Source: Chryseobacterium populi (GTDB lineage: Bacteria > Bacteroidota > Bacteroidia > Flavobacteriales > Weeksellaceae). From it: a stretch of DNA of 55,803 nucleotides. The translations under genes were made by a program, and so were the position numbers. Positions 7,963 to 16,548 of the stretch are shown here, piece by piece; position 1 is the stretch's first letter; every line of letters starts with the position of its first letter. The stretch is taken from positions 1-55,803 of the forward strand of contig NZ_AKJY01000006.1 of the NCBI RefSeq assembly GCF_000282115.1. Reading direction: 5' to 3'. The notes beneath the pieces were generated by a model. That model ran no database searches. It was not told the DNA's origin and saw only the letters and a program-made list of their open reading frames with translations.

Positions 7963-10900
7963 TTAAAATTTCATATTCATTCCGAAAGAATAGACTTTTG
8001 CAACCGGATAATAGCCACTGTCATATCCCTGGGTCAATATGCTGTCTGAGTTTGCATCCAGATTTTGCCCTCTGTAGGAAGTAAATGTCAAAAGATTATT
8101 TCCAACAAAGTACAGCTGTATTGATTTCACTTTTAAAGCAGATATTAATTGATCCGGAAGATTATAAGCCAACTTTAACGACCTTAATCTTACATAGTCT
8201 CCATTTTTAAAGAAAATATTGGAGGTTCTTGCTTCTTTCCTGTTGTTTGAAAAGTTCATATTGGGCATTGCGTACGTGCCGTTGGGATTGGTTACAGCGT
8301 TATACCTGTTATCAAAATAATATTGTGACGGAACTCCAAATCCTTCCCCTGATTCAGTAATACTTACCATATCTCCATTGTATATTTTTCTTCCCAGCTC
8401 ACTGTATAAAGTAAAGTTCAGTTCAAAATTTTTATATTTAAAAGAATTGGTAAAGCCAAGGACATATTTTGGAATTCCCGAACCAAAACTCTTTTTATCA
8501 TTCGCGTCGATCTTCCCGTCTTTATTCAGGTCTTCCATGATATAATCTCCTACCATAGTTCCTGAAATATGTGGTGAATTATCAATCTCTGCCTGGGTTT
8601 TGTAAACTCCTACGATGTTGTAGCCATACATTTCCGCAATAGATTCGCCTACTTTTGTAATCGCGAAATTATTGGCTCCGGCTACAATCTGGGTTTGCCC
8701 GTTAGCTAAGGCCAGCACTTTATTTTTATTCATTGAAAAACTAAGATTACTGGTGTATTCAAAACTTTCTCCTATATGAACGGGTTTTAAAGATAGCTGT
8801 ACTTCCAGTCCGTTATTTCTGAGCTTTCCGATATTCTGCAGAGAGGTGCTGTATCCGGACTGTTGCGGGACAGGTACATCCAGCAAGAGACCATCCCTGT
8901 TCAGGATATAATAGTCTGCAGAAACATTTAAGTATTTATTAAACAGCCCGAAATCAATTCCGAAATTTTTAGATTCGGATTTTTCCCATGAAATATTGGG
9001 ATTCGGAGCGGTAGAAGAGCGGTAACCCGGTGCTAAAACTCCTCCAAACACGTAATTATCCTGCGCCATCAGAGAAAGTGCCCCGAAATTCGGGATCTGG
9101 TTGTTCCCGTTACTTCCTACACTGAATCTTAATTTCAGCGGATTCAGGAATTTATTTTCTGGAAAGAAGTTTTCATTGCTCAAAGTCCAGGCCAGGGATA
9201 ATGCATAAAAATCACCCCATTTGGTGTTTATTCCAAAACGTGAAGAACCGTCTCTCCGGTAAGAAGCCATCAGACTGTATTTTCCCTGATAAGAATAATT
9301 GAATCTCGTGAAATAGGAAATCAGTGTCCATTTATACTGATCCACATCCACTTTAAAAGAGGTTCCGCCACCAATATTGGTGATGCTGTTATCAGGAAAT
9401 CCTGCTGCTAAAGTGGTTACCTTATTTGATTCTTCCTGCTGATAAGACTGCCCTGCAATGAGATTGAATGAATGGTTATTAATTTTTTTATCATAGGTCA
9501 GTAAATTTTCAATCAGGTAGTTCTTGGTGATATATTCTGTTCTGCTGGCAGTAGTGACATCCGGAGCTGCAGTTCTGTAGCTGCCTACTGTTGAAGGGTC
9601 AAAGAAGTTATATTCATAGCTTGTATAATCTCCACCTGCAGAAAGTTTGTATTTGAAATCTTTCAGGAAGTTCCATTCTCCGAATATATTTCCGAACGTT
9701 TTAAACAAAGTATATTTTCTTTTTGTCATTTCCGCTATGGCTACAGGATTCTCTACCAAAGCACCATCAGTCGGAGTATTGGCTTTGATCTGCTGGGAGA
9801 TAATCAGATTTCCGTTTGCATCTCTCGGAGCAAAAAACGGATACATCGTAGTAGCCATCTGCAGAAGATTGTAGGTACGGCCACCATTCACCATATCAAA
9901 AAGGCTTCCCTGGGCAAAAGAAGGCGTCATGGAAACTCCGAATTTCAGTTTATCGGTCATATTCGTGACCAGGTTGATATTTCCTGAATATTTTTCGTAA
10001 TCAGTTCCTATCAATATACCTTTCTGGTTCAGATAGCTTCCGGTAAAGGAATATTTTGTTTTATCATTTCCACCCAGAACATTCAGTGAAGTATTGCTTA
10101 TGGGAGCCGGTTTTAGAACGGTTGAATACCAGTCGGTATCTACAAGGCCTTTTTCTTTATTTAAGTAAGGGGTAAGATAATCAGGGATCAATTCTCTCAG
10201 GGTAGCTCCTTTGGAGATTCTTGTGGCATTATCATCAGAAGCACTTCTGTTAGTTCCTTTGGAAAGATAATTATTGTCTCTCGCTTCTTTCATGAAAGTG
10301 GCCATATCGTAAGCATTGACAAATTTTTCGTTATCACTTCTGGTCTGAATTCCATAATAGGAATCAAGGGTATATTCTAATTTACCTTTCTTTCCTTCTT
10401 TGGTTTGAATCAGAATCACGCCATTGGCACCTCTGGATCCGTAGATTGCAGTAGAAGCTGCATCTTTCAGTATATCAATAGAAGCAATAGAGTTGGGATC
10501 AATGGAATTAAGATTGGTACCCTCGGTTAAAGGAAATCCATCCACTACAATTAATGGATTGGCTCCTGCAGTCAGAGTTCCGATACCGCGGATCCGGATA
10601 TTGGGTGATGCCCCCGGATTGGCATTGGTCTGAGTGATCTGAATTCCGGTCGCTTTTCCTGCGATCATATCTCCAAAATTCCCGGAAGCAATTCCTTTCA
10701 GATCTTTTTCTCCTATGGAAGCAATGGATCCGGAAATATCTTTTTTATTTTGTTTTCCATATCCTATCAATACAACTTCTTCTATTTTTTTCTCCTTTTC
10801 AGGAATGGTATCATTTTTTGAAACAGAATTTTTATTTTGTCTGTTTTGAACCATTGACCTGCCGAATGTTCTCCTGACTGTAATGACAGTATTCTGAATA

Positions 10901-11178
10901 TTAAATTCTACAGGATAATTTTTCTGTAAATAATCAAGTGTTTTTTGTAAGGAACTGTAGTCAATCTTACTGTCATCCACCAGAATATCTTCAAGGTCGG
11001 AAACGGAATAAAACACCTGAGTTCCTGTTTTTTTGCTGAGTTTTTCCAGGACTTTCGTCATTGGCAGTTCTGCAGCTGCATAAACAGAATGCAAAGAAGG
11101 ATGTATTTCTGATGCGTAGGATAATTGGGCCGAACACAAAATTCCGAGCATAGCAATACTAATTGCTGTTTTTTTCAT
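7963..11178 (-). CDS. SusC/RagA TonB-linked outer membrane transporter with STN signalling domain
   Basis: This 1071-residue transporter has a signal peptide (1-22), then a secretin/TonB N-terminal (STN) domain at about 30-105 (AAAELPMTKVLEKLSKKTG ... FNIQNTVITVRR). The plug starts with EEVVLIGYGKQNKKDISGSI (about 133-152), followed by the SusC signature LIVVDGFPL and the barrel, which ends in ...VYSFGMNMKF. The STN domain usually talks to a FecR anti-sigma factor, and one is encoded immediately upstream. The carboxypeptidase-D-like domain normally found in SusC proteins seems to be missing: only about 25 polar residues separate STN from the plug. It is co-transcribed with SusD. Confidence 0.95.
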   Translation of the reverse strand: MKKTAISIAMLGILCSAQLSYASEIHPSLHSVYAAAELPMTKVLEKLSKKTGTQVFYSVSDLEDILVDDSKIDYSSLQKTLDYLQKNYPVEFNIQNTVITVRRTFGRSMVQNRQNKNSVSKNDTIPEKEKKIEEVVLIGYGKQNKKDISGSIASIGEKDLKGIASGNFGDMIAGKATGIQITQTNANPGASPNIRIRGIGTLTAGANPLIVVDGFPLTEGTNLNSIDPNSIASIDILKDAASTAIYGSRGANGVILIQTKEGKKGKLEYTLDSYYGIQTRSDNEKFVNAYDMATFMKEARDNNYLSKGTNRSASDDNATRISKGATLRELIPDYLTPYLNKEKGLVDTDWYSTVLKPAPISNTSLNVLGGNDKTKYSFTGSYLNQKGILIGTDYEKYSGNINLVTNMTDKLKFGVSMTPSFAQGSLFDMVNGGRTYNLLQMATTMYPFFAPRDANGNLIISQQIKANTPTDGALVENPVAIAEMTKRKYTLFKTFGNIFGEWNFLKDFKYKLSAGGDYTSYEYNFFDPSTVGSYRTAAPDVTTASRTEYITKNYLIENLLTYDKKINNHSFNLIAGQSYQQEESNKVTTLAAGFPDNSITNIGGGTSFKVDVDQYKWTLISYFTRFNYSYQGKYSLMASYRRDGSSRFGINTKWGDFYALSLAWTLSNENFFPENKFLNPLKLRFSVGSNGNNQIPNFGALSLMAQDNYVFGGVLAPGYRSSTAPNPNISWEKSESKNFGIDFGLFNKYLNVSADYYILNRDGLLLDVPVPQQSGYSTSLQNIGKLRNNGLEVQLSLKPVHIGESFEYTSNLSFSMNKNKVLALANGQTQIVAGANNFAITKVGESIAEMYGYNIVGVYKTQAEIDNSPHISGTMVGDYIMEDLNKDGKIDANDKKSFGSGIPKYVLGFTNSFKYKNFELNFTLYSELGRKIYNGDMVSITESGEGFGVPSQYYFDNRYNAVTNPNGTYAMPNMNFSNNRKEARTSNIFFKNGDYVRLRSLKLAYNLPDQLISALKVKSIQLYFVGNNLLTFTSYRGQNLDANSDSILTQGYDSGYYPVAKVYSFGMNMKF

Positions 11179-11233
11179 AAATTCGCAAATGTTAATTTTT
11201 AAACTTTTACCGGTTTTTAAATTGAATTAATCA

Positions 11234-11257
11234 GCATCGATACGCCAATATCGGTGC
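11234..11257 (-). other. Stem-loop between fecR and susC
   Basis: A 9-bp stem with one mismatch (11234-11242 with 11249-11257) and a 6-base loop sits in the 83-base gap before susC. No T-tract follows on the minus strand. It could be an RNA-processing or stabilising hairpin that sets susC levels apart from fecR; this is an inference. Confidence 0.4.
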
Positions 11258-11261
11258 TTTT

Positions 11262-12086
11262 CTATTTTAATATGATTTCTCTTTCATTTATTCTTTCTGG
11301 TTTCAGATTAAACGGAAAACTTATTACTGAAAGAACTTCTTTAAGGTTTCCTTTAAATGCCCCGCTTACTTTTTTATTTTTAAACCGGGCCGGATATGAA
11401 ATTTTTATATTATATACATTTTCCAACTCCTGAATGGCCTCAGAATAAGCTGAATGATCAAATGTAAAATCCCTTGGTTTTTCGGGATGATAATAATGAT
11501 AATCTTTTTTATGCTCATCATTGATCCAGATTTCTTTGGGAAGCAGATAAGTAATCGTACTGCCATGTTCTATTTTCACTTTTCCTTCAAACAGCTCTAC
11601 TTTCTTCTCTGCAGATTTCTGATCTAAAAAAAACTGAGTTCCCAGTACCTGAACATTAAATTCTCCGGCATTAATTCTGAAAGGTTTTGTTTTGTCTTTG
11701 GCTACACTGAATTTTCCCTGTCCCGTAAAAATCATATCTCTGGTCTTCTCCCCGAAATTTCTGTTTAATGTAAGCTTACTGTAAGGTTTCAGCTCTACAT
11801 TGCTTCCATCCGGAAGCTTAAATGATTTCCCTTTCTCCAGGGTTTCATATACGTATTTCTTTTCAATTCCGGTTTCTGAAACTTGAGTCGCTATTTTAAA
11901 AAGAGCAAAAAGGACAAAAAAAGGAACCAGTACGGCAGCAGCCCAATAGATTTTTCTTACAGACTTTTTCTTTTCAATTTTCTTTTCAATACCTACCCAG
12001 ATCTTCGCGTCTGTGATACCGTCTATTCTATTCTGCTCCTCAGAAGCTGATTTCCAGTTTTTTTCAAATTCTTCTTCTAAACTCAT
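11262..12086 (-). CDS. FecR family anti-sigma factor
   Basis: This is a 274-residue inner-membrane protein. Residues 1-42 are cytoplasmic and charged and should hold the sigma factor. One transmembrane helix lies at about 46-66 (WAAAVLVPFFVLFALFKIA). The periplasmic part contains the FecR core (GKSFKLPDGSNVELKPYSKLTL ... FTGQGKFSVAKDKTKPFRINAG ... VQVLGTQF) and a C-terminal DUF4974-like segment (about 205-274). It lies between the sigma factor gene and susC and should release the sigma factor when the SusC STN domain signals. Confidence 0.92.
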   Translation of the reverse strand: MSLEEEFEKNWKSASEEQNRIDGITDAKIWVGIEKKIEKKKSVRKIYWAAAVLVPFFVLFALFKIATQVSETGIEKKYVYETLEKGKSFKLPDGSNVELKPYSKLTLNRNFGEKTRDMIFTGQGKFSVAKDKTKPFRINAGEFNVQVLGTQFFLDQKSAEKKVELFEGKVKIEHGSTITYLLPKEIWINDEHKKDYHYYHPEKPRDFTFDHSAYSEAIQELENVYNIKISYPARFKNKKVSGAFKGNLKEVLSVISFPFNLKPERINEREIILK

Positions 12087-12206
12087 ATGGTTTGTATTCT
12101 CGCTTAAGTTTACAAAGGTTGTTTAATCTTAAATACGTAGAAACAGAAAATCGTAAACCTCATGAATTGAGATTTAACAAATAGTTCATATTCGGAATTA
12201 AAAAAT

Positions 12207-12686
12207 TTAGGGCAGATTAATTTTCAGAAAACTGATGGCTTTATTGATATGCTTGCCTATGGCCACTTTAGAAATGTTATTTTCTTTTGCCAGTTGGGAA
12301 TAGCTGAGATTTTCAATTTTGTGCTGAATGAAGAGTTCTTTGGTTTTCCGGGGCAGCTTATCCAGTAAAGATTCTATTTTTGAGATTTGCTCTTCTGTAT
12401 AAAGCTCATCAGAAATTTCATCTTCGTTTTCAGGGATTTCATTTTGATCTGAAGAAACCATTACCAGTTTATTTTTCCGGTAGAAATGAGCCACCTCCTG
12501 TTTGCTGGTTTTAAAGATAATGGCTTCTATGGCTGACTGATCATTCGCTCTATCCATGTGCTTCCAGACATGTACGAAAATATCCTGCACAACATCTTCC
12601 ACATCCTCATCTCCCTGGATGTATTTTCTGACGAAGAAATAAACTCTATGTTTATATTCAGAATATATTTTTTTGAATTGCGCCAT
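12207..12686 (-). CDS. ECF-type RNA polymerase sigma-70 factor
   Basis: This is a 159-residue sigma factor. Region 2 is at about 3-45 (DVEDVVQDIFVHVWKH) and region 4 at about 104-155 (LDKLPRKTKELFIQHK, then the HTH YSQLAKENNISKVAIGKHINKA). It is the first gene of the FecR-SusC-SusD-GDPD unit and should activate transcription of that unit and probably its own. The 120-base gap to fecR holds no clear promoter. A -7-like box lies 26 bases upstream of the start. Confidence 0.93.
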   Translation of the reverse strand: MAQFKKIYSEYKHRVYFFVRKYIQGDEDVEDVVQDIFVHVWKHMDRANDQSAIEAIIFKTSKQEVAHFYRKNKLVMVSSDQNEIPENEDEISDELYTEEQISKIESLLDKLPRKTKELFIQHKIENLSYSQLAKENNISKVAIGKHINKAISFLKINLP

Positions 12687-12711
12687 TGTGCGTCTGGTAA
12701 AAACAGCTTCA

Positions 12712-12719
12712 CAAAAGTA
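12712..12719 (-). promoter_or_regulatory. Possible -7 box of the sigma-fecR operon
   Basis: The minus strand reads TACTTTTG, a TAnnTTTG match, with transcription predicted about 20 bases before the sigma gene. No TTG is found 19 bases upstream, so only half of the usual promoter is supported. Confidence 0.4.
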
Positions 12720-12834
12720 TCTATAATAAATTCATCCTGGATTAATGCTATGTTAATTTTACAGGCCTGATAAAGGAAGTGAAATAAAAACTTTCTGAAT
12801 AAATTTCTGTTATATGACCTTTGAATATAAAAAA

Positions 12835-12860
12835 GCCTGTAAAATTTGATTTTTACAGGC
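12835..12860 (-). terminator. Intrinsic terminator after the thioesterase gene
   Basis: A perfect 10-bp stem (GCCTGTAAAA with TTTTACAGGC) with a 6-base loop is followed on the minus strand by a run of seven T. It lies 10 bases beyond the thioesterase stop codon. Confidence 0.85.
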
Positions 12861-12870
12861 ATTAACTTTA

Positions 12871-13293
12871 TTATTTTATTTTCATCATCGTAACCAAAGA
12901 AGTGGCTACATGACTTTCAGAATCTCCAGTGTCATTAACAGTGTAGATTTCCGTTCTGATCACACTGATTTTAGTTCCGCCTTTTATGACGTATGATTTT
13001 GAAACTAAAGCATCTCCCATAGCCGGCCGCAGATAATTGACCTTTAATTCTATGGTAACGACATAGCAATCCTGCTCATAATGGCTTACTGCAGCATATC
13101 CTGAAGAAACATCCACTAAGGAGGCAATCATGGCACCGTTGAACATTCCCGCTTTTCTGGTCATCATTTCCATTTTAGGAATTTTAATGGAAACAAAATC
13201 TGTTTCTACTTCAAGAAGTTCTGCGTTATAGAATTTCAAAGTTTCCGAACGGCTGAAACTGTCGGTAATGAGTTTCTTTTTTTCTGGCGTCAT
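12871..13293 (-). CDS. PaaI-like hotdog-fold thioesterase
   Basis: This 140-residue protein has the hotdog thioesterase pattern: a GMFNGAMIASLVDVSSGYAA helix with the catalytic-loop Asn-Gly and Asp (about 49-68), then VTIELKVNYLRPAMGD (about 83-98) and the closing strands to VTMMKIK. It should hydrolyse acyl-CoA thioesters in the cytoplasm. It has its own terminator and is separated from topB by 120 bases, so it is probably a single-gene unit. The exact acyl group cannot be read from the sequence. Confidence 0.85.
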   Translation of the reverse strand: MTPEKKKLITDSFSRSETLKFYNAELLEVETDFVSIKIPKMEMMTRKAGMFNGAMIASLVDVSSGYAAVSHYEQDCYVVTIELKVNYLRPAMGDALVSKSYVIKGGTKISVIRTEIYTVNDTGDSESHVATSLVTMMKIK

Positions 13294-13367
13294 GAATTTT
13301 TATTTACAGTAAAGATATGGACTTATATTGAAATGTTTTGATCCTGTTTTGTATTGAAAGGTTAATC

Positions 13368-13398
13368 TGAGATTGCTTCACCTCCGGTTCACAATGAC
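13368..13398. repeat. Dispersed-repeat-like intergenic sequence
   Basis: The string ctgagattgcttcacctccg followed by gttcacaatgac resembles the gagattgcttc...caatgac type of dispersed repeat that I recall from intergenic regions of several bacterial groups. Only one copy is visible in the window, so the assignment is weak. Confidence 0.3.
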
Positions 13399-13413
13399 AT
13401 TCATGATTTACAT

Positions 13414-15534
13414 CTAGCTCAATTCTACAATGAAATCATCAGATAATAAGAGGGCACCTTCTGTTGCTCCTTCAGGATGGGAACTAAAACCTTTTAATTT
13501 TGAAGTTTTCCCTTTCAGGACAAGATCTAAAAGCTGTTTATCAGAAAGTTTCTTCCCAAAAATTTCAAACGTAACTTTAAAGCCACAGTTTTTAAAATCA
13601 GAGCATCCCACAGCTGTTTTTCCTTTTATCAGGGTATGGTCTTTACATTTCGGGCATTTTGTTTCTTCCCAGGTCTGGAGCTCTTTTTTGGGAGCAGGCT
13701 CTCTTTTTTTCTTTTCAAGTGCTTTTTCTTCTTCCTGTAGCTGGATTACTTTTCCTTTTCCGTCCACTACTTTTTTGGTAAGGTCGGTTACCATCTGGAT
13801 CAGTTCTTCTTTAAACTGGTTGGCTTCATATTCACCGCTTTCGATTTTACGAAGTTTCAGTTCCCATTCCCCTGTCAGTTCAGGGCTTTTAAGAAGTTCA
13901 TCTTCAATGGTATCAATTAGCTGAATTCCGGTTTGAGTGGCGATAAGGTTCTTTCTTTTCTTCTCGATATATTTTCGTTTGAAAAGGGTCTCAATAATGT
14001 TGGCACGGGTTGAAGGCCTTCCGATTCCGTTGTTCTTCAATAATTCCCGAAGTTCTTCGTCTTCCACCTGTTTTCCGGCGGTTTCCATGGCTCTCAGTAA
14101 GGTAGCTTCCGTGTAAGGTTTTGGTGGGGAAGTTTTTCCCTGATGGATCATAGGATCATGAGGCCCGGTTTCTCCAACGGTGAATTCAGGAATCGTTTGT
14201 TCTTCTTCCTTATCTTTTTCTTTATCAACCGGTTCTTCCCTGGCATCTTTTGCATAAACGGCTCTCCAGCCCGGCTCAAGAATCTGTCGTCCGCTTGTTT
14301 TAAAAGGAATGGTTCCTACCTGCCCTTCCACTAAGGTATTGGAAATTTTACATTCCGGATAGAAAACGGAAATAAACCGTTTGGCAACCAGGTCATAAAT
14401 CAGTTTTTCTTCCCTGCTCAGATTTTGGGAAGGTGAAATTTCAGTCGGGATGATGGCATGGTGATCAGTCACTTTGGCATCATCAAAAACAGCTTTCGAC
14501 TTTGGAACAGGAGCTTGCAATAAAGGAGCCACAAGTTCCTGGTAAAAATACATTTTCTGGAGAATGCCTTCTATTTTCGGATAAAGGCTTTCGGATAGAT
14601 AAGTGGTATCAACACGCGGATAAGTCACGTGTTTTTTTTCGTAGAGACTTTGAATATATTTCAGGGTATTGTCTGCAGAATACCCGTATTTTTTGTTGGC
14701 TTCTACCTGAAGTCCGGTAAGATCAAAAAGCCTCGGATTTTTTTCTTTTCCTTCTTTAATCTCAAAAGAAACGATTTCAAAAGGATTTAGCTTGAGATAT
14801 TCCAAGCCTTTTTCTGCGCGGTCTAAAGTTTTCAACCTATCAATTGCAGCATTAAAGATGACATCCCTGTATTTTGTTTTCAGTTCCCAATATTCTTCAG
14901 TAGTGAATGCATCAATTTCCTTTTGACGCTGAACGAGCATTGCCAATGTGGGAGTCTGTACTCTTCCGATGGAAAGCACAGCTTTGTTTCCTCCAAATTT
15001 TTTTGTGAACAGTCTCGTTGCATTAATTCCCAACAGCCAGTCTCCTATTGCTCTTGCATTTCCTGCCAGGTATAAATTTTTATAATCTTCTGCGGGTTTC
15101 AGGTTTTCAAAACCTTCTTTAATCGCTTCTTCGGTAAGTGATGAAATCCATAGGCGCTGAACGGGCTTATTGCATTTTGCTTTCTGCAATACCCAGCGCT
15201 GAATAAGCTCCCCTTCCTGTCCGGCATCACCACAGTTAATCACTTCGTCACATTCTCCGACCAGTTTTTCAATAATCCTGAACTGATTTTCTACGCCTTT
15301 ATTCGGAATAAGCTTTATTCCAAAATTCTTTGGGATGATGGGCAGGAAAATCAGGCTCCATGATTTGAGTTCCGGGCCGTAGTCGTGGGGTTCTTTAAGG
15401 GTGCACAGGTGACCGAACGTCCATGTTACGCAGTATCCGTTTCCTTCCATATAGCCTTGTTTCGGTGTTGTAGCACCCAATACTTTAGCTATATCTCTGG
15501 CAACGCTCGGCTTTTCTGCAATACAAAGTTTCAT
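13414..15534 (-). CDS. topB: DNA topoisomerase III
   Basis: This is a 706-residue type IA topoisomerase. The Toprim domain shows Glu7 (IAEKPS) and the acidic motif GDAGQEGE at 102-109. The conserved SIGRVQTPTLAMLV is at 188-201. The catalytic Tyr305 is in VTYPRVDT (303-310). The segment LLKNNGIGRPSTRANIIETL lies near 500. A C-terminal zinc ribbon-like unit (CPKCKDHTLIKG ... GCSDFKNCGF) is near 635-665, and the topo-C-like tail ends at FIVELS. It decatenates DNA during replication and recombination. The DAGQEGE variant in place of DADREGE is what I recall for the Bacteroidota TopB clade. It is next to, but not obviously part of, the fibre/toxin unit. Confidence 0.96.
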   Translation of the reverse strand: MKLCIAEKPSVARDIAKVLGATTPKQGYMEGNGYCVTWTFGHLCTLKEPHDYGPELKSWSLIFLPIIPKNFGIKLIPNKGVENQFRIIEKLVGECDEVINCGDAGQEGELIQRWVLQKAKCNKPVQRLWISSLTEEAIKEGFENLKPAEDYKNLYLAGNARAIGDWLLGINATRLFTKKFGGNKAVLSIGRVQTPTLAMLVQRQKEIDAFTTEEYWELKTKYRDVIFNAAIDRLKTLDRAEKGLEYLKLNPFEIVSFEIKEGKEKNPRLFDLTGLQVEANKKYGYSADNTLKYIQSLYEKKHVTYPRVDTTYLSESLYPKIEGILQKMYFYQELVAPLLQAPVPKSKAVFDDAKVTDHHAIIPTEISPSQNLSREEKLIYDLVAKRFISVFYPECKISNTLVEGQVGTIPFKTSGRQILEPGWRAVYAKDAREEPVDKEKDKEEEQTIPEFTVGETGPHDPMIHQGKTSPPKPYTEATLLRAMETAGKQVEDEELRELLKNNGIGRPSTRANIIETLFKRKYIEKKRKNLIATQTGIQLIDTIEDELLKSPELTGEWELKLRKIESGEYEANQFKEELIQMVTDLTKKVVDGKGKVIQLQEEEKALEKKKREPAPKKELQTWEETKCPKCKDHTLIKGKTAVGCSDFKNCGFKVTFEIFGKKLSDKQLLDLVLKGKTSKLKGFSSHPEGATEGALLLSDDFIVELS

Positions 15535-15624
15535 GAATATTCGAAATTATCGGAAGGGGTGCAAATTTCAGCATTTTTTTTGACTTTTTCCTGATGGATT
15601 TCAGAAAAAACCGTTAATGCAGGA

Positions 15625-16326
15625 TTACAGCTGTGTCAGAGGGCTTGCAATAATCTGAACGTCACCCTGTTTTAGCAGAGTCCCGTTACCTACACGTATG
15701 GAATCCAGTTTAAAGGTAGAATAATAAGTATCCGGAACTTTAAACCATAAATATACATTGAAATCTGATCCCACATACTGGCCGGCTGTAATTGATGTGC
15801 TGATATTAACGTGAGTTTTGTTTTTAATCACTGTACTCATCGGCTGATAACAGTATCCCACCCATGTTACATCTATAATATCCGCACCATTAAAGTCATA
15901 TCCTGTTGCTTTAATGTGAAACATGGCACTATGGGTGTTCACTTTATAGGGTAATTTTATATGAAAAATATTATTACTGCTTTCTGGTGTAAAAAATTTT
16001 GCAATCCCCTCCCTCATGCTTCCTACATCGGTAGGCCCTTCAAGGTCTAAAGTCACATTCCCGGATTGCCCGTTAATGGTCTGTACAAAAGTACTTAACC
16101 CCATATTATTCCTGATATCCTGTAATGATATCTGGGCGATAAGTGTATTATTGCCCGATCTTAAGCTTAAGTAGCCGTTTTCTGTATTGATGTTTTCTAT
16201 AAGTCTTGCGAGTTCCGGGCCATTTAAATGGGCGAAACTGTCGAGCAAATCCCCGAATTGATCTTGTGTAGGCCTTTTGCCTATCTTAAAATATTCTTTT
16301 AACTGTGTTAATGTTTTTTTAGCCAT
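15625..16326 (-). CDS. Fibre-like protein 3, shared N-terminal module plus unique tip
   Basis: The 233-residue protein starts with the shared module MAKKTLTQLKEYF-x-GKRPT-x-DQFGDLLDSF (1-35), also present at the start of the two genes upstream. This motif recurs at the N-terminus of fibre-like and S74-like proteins in Bacteroidota and is probably an attachment or trimerisation segment. Residues about 40-90 contain a LVQTINGQSGNVTLD phage-fibre-like strand-turn repeat. Residues 100-233 are a beta-rich tip without Cys pairs or signal peptide. It is the last gene of the minus-strand unit. Its role as a receptor-binding fibre is inferred. Confidence 0.65.
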   Translation of the reverse strand: MAKKTLTQLKEYFKIGKRPTQDQFGDLLDSFAHLNGPELARLIENINTENGYLSLRSGNNTLIAQISLQDIRNNMGLSTFVQTINGQSGNVTLDLEGPTDVGSMREGIAKFFTPESSNNIFHIKLPYKVNTHSAMFHIKATGYDFNGADIIDVTWVGYCYQPMSTVIKNKTHVNISTSITAGQYVGSDFNVYLWFKVPDTYYSTFKLDSIRVGNGTLLKQGDVQIIASPLTQL

Positions 16327-16340
16327 TGTTTTATTTAATT

Positions 16341-16543
16341 TTAGATTTCCGGCTTCTCTATTTTGAGAAATCCTATAAATGACAGGCTTTCAATTTCCTG
16401 AAAACCTATCTGTAAATCTGCAGACAGAATTCTTTTAATCATTTCATAAAAGAAATTTCCGGAAGATGGTTTTATTCTGAGTAGAATTCTTCCACCTTCC
16501 GAATATTCCCCAGATTCATCTGATGTTTAAAATCATTGTAATC
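16341..16543 (-). pseudogene. Decayed fibre C-terminal domain (fossil)
   Basis: This 203-base stretch aligns by eye with the 3' end of the 494-residue fibre gene. GATTACAA at the start, the region coding for the Asn-His-Leu-Pro-Glu-Ile turn, CAGATA, and the TGATTTCTCA-like end before the stop all occur in the same order. The matching residues lie in different frames and are interrupted by stops, so it is a frameshifted relic. It begins 6 bases after the stop of the 616-residue fibre gene, as if that gene had received a new tip and its old end was left behind. Confidence 0.65.
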
Positions 16544-16548
16544 TTTTG

